A stretch of 39,818 nt of DNA from Segatella salivae DSM 15606 (GTDB taxonomy: Bacteria > Bacteroidota > Bacteroidia > Bacteroidales > Bacteroidaceae). The translations under genes were made by a program, and so were the position numbers. Under the pieces are notes generated by a model. That model ran no database searches. It was not told where the DNA came from and saw only the letters and a program-made list of their open reading frames with translations. How positions within the stretch are numbered: the first letter of the stretch is position 1; each line of letters begins with the position of its first letter. The stretch spans positions 1,800,030-1,839,847 of the forward strand of contig NZ_GL629647.1 in assembly GCF_000185845.1 (NCBI RefSeq), in the 5' to 3' direction. Below, one piece after another: positions 1 to 8,106 of the stretch.

Positions 1-58
1 AGGTAGGCTCGTTCCTCGCCAACCACGGGCTTTCAAAAGCACAACTCGTACCGAGTTG
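1..58. repeat. Partial hairpin element, reverse orientation, cut by window edge
   Basis: The first 30 bases are the end of a hairpin B (GGTAGGCTCG ... CCACGGG). The linker CTTTCAAAAGC follows, then hairpin A at 42-58 with the 7-bp stem CAACTCG/CGAGTTG around a three-base loop. The order and linker match copies at 1184-1247 and 7419-7480, so this is one more copy of the two-part element. The left part lies outside the window. Confidence 0.7.
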
Positions 59-130
59 ATCATGATCCCCGCCTTCAAGAAGAGACACAATACCCACCAT
101 CATCGTATAATTAAAGGCTTTCAAAAGCAT

Positions 131-145
131 AATTGCTACGCAGTT
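131..145. repeat. Degenerate hairpin A (AACTGC class)
   Basis: The sequence AATTGCTACGCAGTT follows the linker GGCTTTCAAAAGC. It is a one-mismatch copy of the perfect hairpin at 1363-1379. It lies in a segment of about 85 bases that is absent from the related sequence at 1582-1747. Confidence 0.55.
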
Positions 146-305
146 ACTACATGAAAAACATTTCATCGCACGTCACAACATCTATTGTCATTGTATAATA
201 AAAGATAATCCGTAGAATAATTTATACCCGATCATCTGACAATTCCTATTAAATCGTAGGGAACTTACACAACTTTACGCCGTAAAATAACTCTAACAAG
301 CATCG

Positions 306-369
306 CAACTCGGTACGAGTTGTGCCTATGAAAACTCCACGTTGGCGAATAAAATGAGCATACGTGGGG
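306..369 (+). repeat. Two-part hairpin element (A then B)
   Basis: Hairpin A at 306-322 is CAACTCG-GTA-CGAGTTG. Hairpin B at 336-369 has outer arms TCCACGT and ACGTGGG around TGGCGAATAAAATGAGCAT. The linker here is degenerate (GCCTATGAAAACT instead of GCTTTTGATAGCC), so this copy may be older. Confidence 0.75.
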
Positions 370-437
370 AATAAATAGGCGAAAGATTGTCTTGCAATTC
401 GTGCTATATTGCATCACAAACGCATTATGTGGCATCG

Positions 438-539
438 CAACTCGGTACGAGTTGTGCTTTTGATAGCCCCACGTTGGCGAATGAAATGAGCCTACGTGGG
501 GATTAAATGAACGCATGAAATGAACCCGGAACGGGTTCA
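438..539 (+). repeat. Two-part hairpin element plus third hairpin; left arm of inverted repeat
   Basis: Hairpin A (438-454, CAACTCG-GTA-CGAGTTG), linker, and hairpin B (467-501, CCCCACGT/ACGTGGGG with inner GGC/GCC) are followed by a third hairpin at 521-539 with the 8-bp stem TGAACCCG/CGGGTTCA and loop GAA. The stretch 359-501 recurs inverted at about 1184-1326, and 438-539 recurs inverted at 1499-1600, so these are inverted repeats around the transposase gene. Confidence 0.85.
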
Positions 540-642
540 GCTTTTTCCAAATAAAAGGAGTTATGCTCCATAAATCTCTGATTTCGCGTAACAAAATCGT
601 AAAAACATGGGGGCGAAAAGCATCAACAACTGAAGATTTCGC

Positions 643-650
643 TATCTTTG
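643..650 (+). promoter_or_regulatory. Bacteroidetes -7 box for the transposase gene
   Basis: TATCTTTG matches the Bacteroidetes -7 consensus TAnnTTTG. Transcription would start near 657, which rules out the ATG at 648 and favours the ATG at 672. No good -33 TTTG is seen. Confidence 0.5.
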
Positions 651-671
651 CAAAAACCAATTCATAATCTT

Positions 672-1133
672 ATGCCACAATATCTCAACCAAATCCTGGT
701 GCATTGCGTATTTCACAAACACGCAAAAGCCGTCAATATTCAAGCACAAGACCAATTACCGCTGAATCAGTTTGTTATGCAAACTTGTCACTTCTTACAT
801 TGTCCATGTCTCATTGCCAATGGTGTTGCCGACCATCTGCACTTTTTATTGGTGCTTGCTACCAACACATCAGTAGCTGATGTGATAAAAGAGGTGAAAC
901 GAAAAGCCACACTCTTCCTGAAAGAACGCAATCCGTCTTATTACCATTCCTTTTGTTGGCAAGGTGGATATGGTGCATTCAGCGTTTCAATAAGGCACAA
1001 AGATAGTGTGTATCAATATATTTATCAACAGCAAGAACACCATAAAAAGGTTTCAGCAAAAGATGAGTTTGAGGCATTGTTACGCAATGCAGGCATCACA
1101 AAATACGATGAAAAATTTTATTGGAGCACGTAA
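672..1133 (+). CDS. IS200-like Y1 (HUH) transposase, RAYT-like
   Basis: A 153-residue protein of the Transposase_17 (Y1_Tnp) superfamily, which cuts and rejoins single-stranded DNA at hairpins through a tyrosine. The HUH metal-binding motif is H55-L-H57 (ADHLHFLL). The likely catalytic tyrosine is Y116 in YQYIYQQQEHHKK, the family's YI-Q-HH helix. The length is normal for the family and both motifs are intact, so it may be active. The start at 672 is chosen because an upstream ATG at 648 overlaps the -7 box. The gene has no tnpB partner. It is flanked on both sides by inverted copies of hairpin elements that also occur in large numbers at 6.2-8.2 kb. This is the arrangement of REP-associated tyrosine transposases, though it could equally be a simple IS200 relative. 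Confidence 0.85.
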   Translation: MPQYLNQILVHCVFHKHAKAVNIQAQDQLPLNQFVMQTCHFLHCPCLIANGVADHLHFLLVLATNTSVADVIKEVKRKATLFLKERNPSYYHSFCWQGGYGAFSVSIRHKDSVYQYIYQQQEHHKKVSAKDEFEALLRNAGITKYDEKFYWST

Positions 1134-1146
1134 ATGGGGAAAAAGC

Positions 1147-1247
1147 TAAACCCATACTGGGTTTATTCGGCACACACATTTTACCCCACGTAGGCTCATT
1201 CCATTCGCCAACGTGGGGCTTTCAAAAGCACAACTCGTACCGAGTTG
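1147..1247 (-). repeat. Third-type hairpin plus inverted two-part element; right arm
   Basis: Directly after the transposase stop lies the hairpin TAAACCCA-TAC-TGGGTTTA at 1147-1165. Hairpin B follows at 1184-1218 (CCCCACGT/ACGTGGGG), then the linker CTTTCAAAAGCA and hairpin A at 1231-1247. From 1184 to about 1326 the sequence is the near-perfect reverse complement of 359-501, including the hairpin-flanking sequence GCATTATGTGGCATCG. Confidence 0.85.
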
Positions 1248-1316
1248 CGATGCCACATAATGCGTTTGTGATGTTGCATAACACGAATTATGCTGACAAT
1301 CGTTCGTCTATTTATT

Positions 1317-1463
1317 CCCCACGTAGGCTCATTCCATTCACCAGATGAGGGCGGGTATATAGTAACTGCGTAGCAGTTATGCTTTTGAAAGCCCGTGGTT
1401 GGCGAGGAACGAGCCTACCTCGGGTGAGCGATAACAAGTGGTTTTCAAACCCGGTACGGGTTT
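1317..1463. repeat. Mosaic of hairpin A and B variants
   Basis: A truncated hairpin B begins at 1317 (CCCCACGTAGGCTCATT). Hairpin A of the class TAACTGC-GTA-GCAGTTA lies at 1363-1379, the linker GCTTTTGAAAG follows, and hairpin B at 1392-1424 has arms CCCGTGGT/ACCTCGGG with one mismatch. Another hairpin, AAACCCG-GTA-CGGGTTT, lies at 1447-1463. The different stems keep the same triloop. Confidence 0.8.
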
Positions 1464-1498
1464 TGCTTCTTCCAATTACGTGGCAAATGTGAAAAAGC

Positions 1499-1600
1499 TG
1501 AACCCGTTCCGGGTTCATTTCATGCGTTCATTTATTCCCCACGTAGGCTCATTTTATTCGCCAACATGGGGCTATCAGAAACACAACTCGTACCGAGTTG
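1499..1600 (-). repeat. Inverted three-hairpin element
   Basis: TGAACCCG-TTC-CGGGTTCA (1499-1517), hairpin B (1537-1571) and hairpin A (1584-1600) form the reverse complement of 438-539, including the spacer CATGCGTTCATTTATTCCCC. One arm position of hairpin B has diverged (CATGGGG against CCCCACG). Confidence 0.85.
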
Positions 1601-1747
1601 TCTGTACTCCCCGCCTTCAAAAAGAAATACAACACCCATTATCACCATATGATAACAGAGAATCCGTAGAACAATATATACCCAATCAGCCGACTATCTC
1701 TATTAGATCATAGGGTAATTTGACATACGTTGCAAGGTAAAATAAGG
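1582..1747. repeat. Direct repeat of the 41-290 region
   Basis: From the hairpin onward this segment follows 41-290 at lower identity. Shared blocks include CCCCGCCTTCAA, AATCCGTAGAA, TATACCC, CTATTA and GGTAAAATAA/CGTAAAATAA. The left copy carries about 85 extra bases. The arrangement suggests duplication of a whole intergenic unit around the transposase. Confidence 0.6.
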
Positions 1748-1781
1748 CATTTTGCAACGCTACTCCATAGTATACACCAAG

Positions 1782-1809
1782 ATATTGATAATCAATGGAT
1801 TATCAATAT
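1782..1809. repeat. Perfect 12-bp AT-rich inverted repeat
   Basis: ATATTGATAATC and GATTATCAATAT are separated by AATG. The repeat lies downstream of the polyprenyl synthetase gene on the minus strand. It could be a weak terminator hairpin or a protein-binding dyad; no U-run follows. Confidence 0.5.
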
Positions 1810-1845
1810 ATTATATTCTGTCTTGAAAGAAAATGCTCAAGGAGG

Positions 1846-1880
1846 CATTCCCTTCCTTCAAGAAGGGATTGGGATGGGGT
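1846..1880. repeat. C/G-rich intergenic palindrome (dispersed family)
   Basis: CATTCCCTTCCTTCAAGAAGGGATTGGGATGGGG is an imperfect hairpin ending 18 bases before the stop of the minus-strand prenyl synthetase gene. It resembles palindromes at 17345, 21751, 21890, 36246 and 37505. It may act as the 3' end of the transcript. Confidence 0.5.
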
Positions 1881-1897
1881 TAGATAGGGCCTCTTCA

Positions 1898-2875
1898 CTA
1901 ACTCTTTCGCTCTATCACAAAGTCAAGATAGGCCTTCAATGCTGCTTTTATGGTGCTATCCCCTACCTTTTCATCTATAAACTGCATGCAAGCGGCATGG
2001 AATTTCCACATTTGTTGCTCGGCATACTCAATGCCACCGCTTTCCTTTGTGAAGGCCACAAGTTGGTTGATTTCACTCTGTTTCACCTCGCGGGCTTTCA
2101 CTTTGCGGGCAAGAGTCATCATCTCTGCGTTGCCGGTAGACTTTAATGCATAGATGACGGGCAGCGTTAGTTTGCCTTCAAGCATATCATTGCCCGTAGG
2201 TTTCCCTATCTCTTTTGAGTCGTAATAGTCGAAAATATCATCACGAATCTGGAAGATGATGCCAAGATTTTGGCCAAACAATCGCGCGGCTTCTACATCG
2301 TCATCGCTCGCTCCAGCACTTTCTGCACCAATAGCAGCACAAGATTCGAAGAGCGCGGCAGTCTTTCGCTTGATGATTTCGTAATAGGCTGTCTCAGAAA
2401 TTGCTTCTTTTTGGATGTTCGTGAGTTGTAGAATCTCGCCATCAGAGAGTGTGCGTCCGAGTTCAGAAAGCCTTCTAACAATCACTTCCGAGTGGGTTTT
2501 TGAAACGTAAAGCAGGGCAGTAGAAAGAATGAAATCGCCCACTAATACACTCACTTTATTGTCATATAAGGCATTAACGCTGGCCTGTCCACGCCGCTCA
2601 CTGCTTTCATCTACGACATCATCATGCACAAGGCTCGCCGTGTGGAGCAACTCAAGACCTACCGCTGCATGCTGGGTTACGGAAGAAACACAACCGAAAT
2701 TTTTCGCCATTAGAAGAATAAGTATCGGTCGCATGCGTTTACCTCCGCGCTGACGAATGTGCATCAGCACCTGAGCCAACAATCCGTTATCGTGTGATAA
2801 CGACTGATTAAAAAGAGAGATAAAATCATCTAATTCAGCAGAAATCGGCTGTTTGATAAGTGATAAATAGTCCAT
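1898..2875 (-). CDS. Polyprenyl synthetase (long-chain trans-prenyl diphosphate synthase)
   Basis: A 325-residue trans-isoprenyl diphosphate synthase that adds isopentenyl units to an allylic diphosphate, probably giving the side chain of menaquinone. The first aspartate-rich motif is in VHDDVVDE and the second in RDDIFDYYD. GGKRMRP near residue 45 binds the diphosphate. The length matches the octaprenyl/heptaprenyl family, but chain length cannot be read reliably here, so no symbol is given. It is divergent from the DNA polymerase gene with about 105 bases between the two starts. A -7-like box CAAAAATA lies at 2894-2901 on its promoter side. Hairpin repeats begin directly downstream. Confidence 0.93.
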   Translation of the reverse strand: MDYLSLIKQPISAELDDFISLFNQSLSHDNGLLAQVLMHIRQRGGKRMRPILILLMAKNFGCVSSVTQHAAVGLELLHTASLVHDDVVDESSERRGQASVNALYDNKVSVLVGDFILSTALLYVSKTHSEVIVRRLSELGRTLSDGEILQLTNIQKEAISETAYYEIIKRKTAALFESCAAIGAESAGASDDDVEAARLFGQNLGIIFQIRDDIFDYYDSKEIGKPTGNDMLEGKLTLPVIYALKSTGNAEMMTLARKVKAREVKQSEINQLVAFTKESGGIEYAEQQMWKFHAACMQFIDEKVGDSTIKAALKAYLDFVIERKS

Positions 2876-2893
2876 TCTTCCTTGTATTTGTTA

Positions 2894-2901
2894 CAAAAAT
2901 A
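2894..2901 (-). promoter_or_regulatory. Possible -7 box for the prenyl synthetase gene
   Basis: On the minus strand this reads TATTTTTG, which matches TAnnTTTG. It lies 19 bases before the ATG. No TTTG -33 box is visible at the expected spacing. Confidence 0.35.
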
Positions 2902-2980
2902 AGCATTTTTTATGGTAATGATAGTATAAAATAAGGATTAATGCTTATTTTTTTGTAATTTTACAGCAAATAAAACAACT

Positions 2981-5743
2981 ATGAACAAATTATTTCTCTT
3001 AGATGCTTTCGCGTTGATATTTAGGTCGTATTATGCTCTTATCCGTGCTCCGCGCATCAATTCAAAGGGACTTAACACGTCGGCTATCCTTGGATTTGTC
3101 AACACGCTGCATGAGATTATCACGAAAGAAAACCCCGAATATCTCGGTGTTGCATTCGATGCAGGCAAGACTTTCCGTCATGAGGCCTTCCCACCCTATA
3201 AGGCTCAACGCCAAGAACCACCTGAAGATATCGCGCTAAGTGTGCCTATCATCAAGGAAATTCTACATGCGTTTCACATCCCTATCCTTGAAGTTGAGGG
3301 CTTTGAAGCCGATGATGTCATTGGAACTTTAGCCACAAAGGCTGGTAATGAGGGTGTAGAGACCTATATGCTCACGCCTGATAAGGATTATGGACAACTC
3401 ATTCGAAAGAATGTTTTCATGTATCGTCCGCGCCATGGAGGTGGATATGACATTGTGGGCGAACAGGAGATTGCCGAGAAATATGGCATCAACAAGCCCG
3501 AACAAGTTATCGACTTACTGGCGCTAATGGGTGACTCGGCCGATAATTTCCCTGGTTGTCCCGGCGTAGGAGAGAAGACTGCAGTGAAACTTATCAATGA
3601 GTTTGGCTCGATAGATGGGCTTCTTGAGCACACCGATCAACTGAAAGGTAAGATGAGAGAAAAGGTAGAAGGTGCCGTCGAAGATATCAAAATGTCGAAG
3701 TTTCTCGCAACAATTCGTACCGACGTTCCTATCGAATTAAATCTTGAAGCATTGCGATTGCAACAACCAGATGAACAAAAACTCTCTGAAATCTTTGCCG
3801 ACTTGGAATTTAAAACGCTTGCAAACAAGATTCTGAACAAAACAGAACAAAAGCAAAAAAGCGTTAATGTAGAACGCGATTTATTTGCCGATATTCCGAG
3901 CAACAGCCAAGTTAGTTCAGAAAACGCGAGTTTTGAGAGCCTTAAAACTATCAAACACGAATATAAACTGATTGATAATCAAGAGGAAGCACAAAGAATT
4001 TGTGACTTTTTCAAGACAAAACAAATTCTCAGTTTAGATACAGAGACAACATCAACTGATGCAATCGAGGCAGAATTGGTAGGCTTATGCTTCGCTGTTG
4101 AGGAACATAAAGCGTTTTATGTAGCAATTCCTAACGACCGCAAACAAGCCTTACAATATGTTAATATCTTTAAGTCGGTTTATGAAGACCCATCAATTTT
4201 GAAGATTGGTCAAAACATTAAATACGACTATGAGGTGCTAAAGAACTATGGAGTAACCCTCCAAGGCAAGATGTTTGACACCATGTTAGCGCATTATGTG
4301 CTTCAACCCGAGTTGCGACATAACATGGACTATATGGCCGAAACATTGCTAAACTATAAGACAATCCATATAGAAGAGCTTATCGGTGCACCCGGAAAGC
4401 ATCAAAAGTCGATGCGCGACATTGCCCCAGAAGACGCTTATGAGTATGGCGCGGAGGATGCAGATATCACCCTTCAGCTACGAAACGTGCTCGAACCAAA
4501 GTTAAAAGAGGTCGCCATGGAAGCCCTTTTCTGGGACATTGAGACGCCACTTATCCCCGTACTTGCCGACATGGAACTCAATGGAGTGCGTGTAGACACG
4601 GCCACACTCCATGATACTGCCGAGATTTTTACTGAGCGAATGAACCGCCTTGAGCGTCATATCTACGAAGAAGCAGGCGAGACTTTCAACATTGCCAGCC
4701 CCAAACAAGTGGGCGATATCCTTTTCGGTAAGCTGCAAATCATGGAGAAACCGAAGAAAACTAAGACGGGACAATATGTCACTAACGAGGAAGTGTTGCA
4801 GTCACTACGGGCAAAGAATCCCATTGTTGAAGACATTTTAGCCCACCGAGGACTAAAGAAACTACTCGGCACTTATGTCGAAGCACTTCCCAAACTGATT
4901 CATAAGCGCACCCAACATATACACACTTCGTTCAACCAAGCCCTTACGGCCACAGGACGATTATCGTCGAGTGACCCCAACTTACAAAACATTCCAGTGA
5001 GAAGTGAGGACGGAAAAGAGATACGAAAGTGCTTTGTTCCCGAGCCAGGATGCCTGTTTTTCTCAGCTGATTACTCACAGATTGAGCTACGAATCATGGC
5101 TCATCTCAGTGGTGATGAGAATATGATTGAGGCCTTCCGCGAGGGCTTTGACATCCACGCGGCTACCGCAGCGAAGATATGGCACAAGCAGATTGCCGAC
5201 GTAACTCCTGAAGAACGCAAGAAGGCCAAGCAGGCAAACTTCGGTATTATCTATGGCATCACCACCTATGGACTGGCACAACGCATGGGAATTGATAACA
5301 AAGAAGCCCGTATGCTCATAGAAGATTACTTCACAACCTTCCCCAAAGTGAAGGCTTATATGGAACAAGCGAAAGAGGAAGCACGCCAAAAAGGTTACGC
5401 CGTAACCCTCTTTGGGCGCCGTCGTTACCTGCCAGATATCAACTCAAAGAATGGTACTGTGCGTGGCTTTGCAGAGCGAAATGCCATCAATGCGCCTATA
5501 CAAGGCTCGGAAGCCGATATCATCAAGATTGCCATGATACGCATCTGGCAACGCTTTAAGGCTGAAAACATCCGTTCAAAAATGATTCTTCAAGTGCACG
5601 ATGAACTCAACTTCTCCGTTTATCCAGAGGAAAAAGAGCGCGTAGAAAAGATTGTTCTCGAAGAAATGCAAGGCGCATGCCAACTGAAAGTGCCTCTAAC
5701 AGCCGATGCAGGTTGGGGAAACAATTGGCTCGAAGCACACTAA
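2981..5743 (+). CDS. polA: DNA polymerase I
   Basis: A 920-residue family A polymerase for repair synthesis and Okazaki fragment processing. The N-terminal 5'-3' exonuclease domain (about 1-290) carries FEADDVIGT and GDSADNFPGCPGVGEKTA. The 3'-5' exonuclease domain has its first acidic motif LDTETT at D353, so proofreading looks intact. The polymerase domain has motif A DYSQIELR (D697), motif B RKKAKQANFGIIYG near 746, and motif C VHDE near 872. The length is typical of Bacteroidales PolA. The ATG at 2981 lies just after an AT-rich promoter region. A small GGGGAG/CTCCCC hairpin (5746-5770) follows the stop, then the long repeat region. Confidence 0.98.
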   Translation: MNKLFLLDAFALIFRSYYALIRAPRINSKGLNTSAILGFVNTLHEIITKENPEYLGVAFDAGKTFRHEAFPPYKAQRQEPPEDIALSVPIIKEILHAFHIPILEVEGFEADDVIGTLATKAGNEGVETYMLTPDKDYGQLIRKNVFMYRPRHGGGYDIVGEQEIAEKYGINKPEQVIDLLALMGDSADNFPGCPGVGEKTAVKLINEFGSIDGLLEHTDQLKGKMREKVEGAVEDIKMSKFLATIRTDVPIELNLEALRLQQPDEQKLSEIFADLEFKTLANKILNKTEQKQKSVNVERDLFADIPSNSQVSSENASFESLKTIKHEYKLIDNQEEAQRICDFFKTKQILSLDTETTSTDAIEAELVGLCFAVEEHKAFYVAIPNDRKQALQYVNIFKSVYEDPSILKIGQNIKYDYEVLKNYGVTLQGKMFDTMLAHYVLQPELRHNMDYMAETLLNYKTIHIEELIGAPGKHQKSMRDIAPEDAYEYGAEDADITLQLRNVLEPKLKEVAMEALFWDIETPLIPVLADMELNGVRVDTATLHDTAEIFTERMNRLERHIYEEAGETFNIASPKQVGDILFGKLQIMEKPKKTKTGQYVTNEEVLQSLRAKNPIVEDILAHRGLKKLLGTYVEALPKLIHKRTQHIHTSFNQALTATGRLSSSDPNLQNIPVRSEDGKEIRKCFVPEPGCLFFSADYSQIELRIMAHLSGDENMIEAFREGFDIHAATAAKIWHKQIADVTPEERKKAKQANFGIIYGITTYGLAQRMGIDNKEARMLIEDYFTTFPKVKAYMEQAKEEARQKGYAVTLFGRRRYLPDINSKNGTVRGFAERNAINAPIQGSEADIIKIAMIRIWQRFKAENIRSKMILQVHDELNFSVYPEEKERVEKIVLEEMQGACQLKVPLTADAGWGNNWLEAH

Positions 5744-5959
5744 AAGGGGAGAGAAATAACTATCCTCCCCCTATAACGCTATCCGTTTCCGAACGATTCA
5801 AACAGCAATTTACGATTACAAAAAAAGTAAATATCAGATTAAATTCATGCCGGATGTAGCTTCGTTGTATGCATAAATCAATGTATTATCATATGTTGTA
5901 CATCGACTAACTCCCCATTTTGGAGAACAATTAAAACATATTTTGTTCATAATTGACGT
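5744..5959. other. Non-coding stretch leading into the repeat array
   Basis: It holds a weak hairpin at 5746-5770 (GGGGAG/CTCCCC) and then AT-rich sequence with decayed copies of the 65-base unit (AAAGTAAATATCAGATTAAAT, near 5825). No credible gene is seen on either strand. Confidence 0.6.
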
Positions 5960-6251
5960 TAGAAAACAAAGCTACAAAGTAAATATCACATGGTTTAATC
6001 CCCTATTTCGCGCAGAATTTGCATGAGAAAATAAAGTAACAAAGTAAATATCACACCGATTAATCCATTATTTCGCGTAAAACTTGCATGAGAAAATAAA
6101 GCAACGCTGTAAATATCACACCGATTAATCCCCTATTTCACGCAAAATTTACATGAGAAAACAAAGCAACAAAGTAAATATCACACCGATTAATCCCCTA
6201 TTTCGCGTAAAACTTGCATGAGAGAACAAAGCAACGCTGTAGGCGTTGTAC
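5960..6251. repeat. 65-base tandem repeat, about 4.5 copies
   Basis: Units begin at about 5960, 6025, 6090, 6155 and 6220, exactly 65 bases apart. The core is AAAGTAAATATCACACCGAT followed by TAATCCCCTATTTCGCG. The last unit runs straight into the first hairpin A of the next module, and copies 3 and 5 carry GCAACGCTGT, the start of hairpin A. The tandem unit may have grown from the edge of a hairpin module. Confidence 0.85.
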
Positions 6252-6479
6252 TTTTGATAGCCCAGGGTTGACGAGCGAAAGCGAAGTCTACCCTGGGTTA
6301 TTTATCGTTAGGGGGAACAACGCTGTAGGCGTTGTACCTTTTATTCCTCGATATTTTATCACAGCATTCCACGCAGAAAAAGCACAACACCTACGGCGTT
6401 GACTTCCACACTACACATATAACCCAGGGTAGGCTGACGCCAACCCTGGGCTATCAAAGGTACAACACTTACAGCGTTG
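6232..6479. repeat. Palindromic hairpin module 1
   Basis: Order: A (6232-6248), linker CTTTTGATAG, B (6261-6297, CCCAGGGT/ACCCTGGG with inner GAC/GTC), A (6318-6334), a spacer, inverted A (6385-6401), inverted B (6423-6450), inverted linker CTATCAAAGG, inverted A (6463-6479). The two halves make a large imperfect inverted repeat. The inverted B has only a four-base apex and is shorter than the forward B. Confidence 0.88.
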
Positions 6480-6605
6480 AACTGAAGTAGCATTATAATC
6501 TGTATCAAATGGTCGTGTATTTTGCTGTATTTTACACAATGAAATGCCGCAAACTATTTTACACTTTATTATCAACAACATCACTCTCACAATTGTTTCA
6601 TTGCG

Positions 6606-6854
6606 CAACTCGGTACGAGTTGTTCTTTTGATAGCCCAGGGTTGATGAGCGCAAGCGAAGTCTACCCTGGGTTGTTTGCCGTTAGGGGGAACAACGCTGT
6701 AGGCGCTGTACCTTTTATTCCTCAATATTTTATCACAGCATTCCACGCAGAAAAAGCACAACACCTACGGCGTTGACTTCCACACAACACATATAACCCA
6801 GGGTAGGCTGGCGCCAACCCTGGGCTATCAAAGGTACAACGCTTACAGCGTTGA
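6606..6854. repeat. Palindromic hairpin module 2
   Basis: It has the same layout as module 1: A at 6606-6622, B at 6635-6671, A at 6692-6708, inverted A at 6759-6775, inverted B at 6798-6824, inverted A at 6838-6854. Most of the sequence is nearly identical to module 1. The first hairpin A, however, is of the CAACTCG-GTA-CGAGTTG class instead of CAACGC-type, so stem classes have been swapped as whole units. Confidence 0.88.
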
Positions 6855-6877
6855 ATCACAATTGAGACATTGATTTT

Positions 6878-7205
6878 TACATTTCATCACCCGATTTTCA
6901 CAGACCAGCGGCATGAATTAATGGTATGTTGCATGGAAAAGTATAGCATCTATGGCATTGCATCGTTTATTTCATCACCCGATTTACACCATACCACGGC
7001 ATGAATTAATAGCACGTTGTACGGAAATGTATAGCATCTATGGCATTACATCGTTTATTTCATCACCCGATTTACACCATACCACGGCATGAAATAATAG
7101 CACATTGCACGGAAATGTATAGCATCTATGGCATTGCATCGTTTATTTCATCACCCGATTTACACCATACCACGGCATGAAATAACGGAAATGGTATAAC
7201 AAAAT
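6878..7205. repeat. 88-base tandem repeat, about 3.7 copies
   Basis: The word TTTCATCACCCGATTT recurs at 6882, 6970, 7058 and 7146, exactly 88 bases apart. Each unit also carries ACCACGGCATGAA and GTATAGCATCTATGGCATT; the latter is a decayed hairpin A. It lies between modules 2 and 3. Confidence 0.85.
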
Positions 7206-7213
7206 ACATGTTT

Positions 7214-7480
7214 CAACGCCATAGGTGTTGCGCTTTCGATAGCCCAGGGTTGCCAAACGATAGTGCAGGCTACCCTGAGTTAGTATATGGTTTGCATGGA
7301 ACAACGCCATAGGTGTTGTGCTTTCTTTGATTAATTCGCCATGAATTCCCTCACTATACCCATATTTTCACAGAAAAAGCTCAACACCTACGGCGTTGAA
7401 TCTCCTTGCGAACGTTGACCCGGGGTAGGCTCGTTCCTCGCCAACCCCGGGCTATCAAAAGAACAACTCGTACCGAGTTG
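7214..7480. repeat. Palindromic hairpin module 3
   Basis: A (7214-7230, CAACGCC-ATA-GGTGTTG), B (7243-7279, inner GCC/GGC), A (7302-7318), inverted A (7382-7398), inverted B (7419-7451, perfect CCCGGGGT/ACCCCGGG) and inverted A (7464-7480, CAACTCG class). The forward and inverted B hairpins use different stem sequences, each self-consistent. Confidence 0.88.
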
Positions 7481-7735
7481 CGTGATGAGAACATTCATCA
7501 TGGTGGATATATCCCATTGAAGTATTAGCATTAAATATACAGCGTTGAATCGTTGTAATATTCACCCTGGGCGATGTGTTCATTGGAATATTGACGTAAA
7601 ACCCGCATTGTTGCGTAGTTGTAACATTCGCAATACGGATGTATTCATTGGAATGTTGACATAAAACCTACGGCTTTGCATGATGAGAACATTCGTAGTG
7701 ATAGATATATTCATTGGGATATTGGCACATTTTGC
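7481..7735. repeat. Degenerate repeat of about 65 bases
   Basis: The motif CATTGRA/CATTGGR recurs at 7515, 7581, 7646 and 7712, about 65-66 bases apart. It often sits in TATTCATTGGAATRTTGAC followed by ATAAAACCTACGG. Copies are more diverged than in the other two tandem arrays. Confidence 0.6.
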
Positions 7736-7785
7736 TATTTATTAGTTCGAATGTTGGCATCAATTGTATTATGAAATGAATGTTT

Positions 7786-8052
7786 CAACGCCGTAGGTGT
7801 TGCGCCTTTGATAGCCCAGGGTTGCCAAACGATAGTGCAGGCTACCCTGGGTTAGGGTATGGTTGGTGTGGAACAACGCCATAGGTGTTGCGCTTTCTTT
7901 GATTAATCCGTCATAAAATGTTTCATTGTAAGCGTGTCTTCATAGAAAAAGCTCAACACCTATGGCGTTGAATCTCCTTGCGAACGTTGACCCGGGGTAG
8001 GCTCGTTCCTCGCCAACCCCGGGCTATCAAAAACACAACTCGTACCGAGTTG
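7786..8052. repeat. Palindromic hairpin module 4
   Basis: Nearly a second copy of module 3: A (7786-7802, CAACGCC-GTA-GGTGTTG), B (7815-7851, CCCAGGGT/ACCCTGGG), A (7874-7890), inverted A (7954-7970), inverted B (7991-8023, CCCGGGGT/ACCCCGGG), inverted A (8036-8052). Confidence 0.88.
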
Positions 8053-8106
8053 CACCATGAGGGCATGTATATTGTAAAATACATTCATTGGAATATCGGC
8101 ATGATA

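Noticed and set aside
265..660. Open frames made of repeat sequence (HNSYRVAMPHNAF-type peptides)
   Set aside because: They are translations of the hairpin elements on either strand, start and stop at random points and match no neighbour gene.
5960..7205. Regular repeats that might be a CRISPR array
   Set aside because: Units of 65 and 88 bases are joined head to tail without unique spacers, and no cas genes are present.
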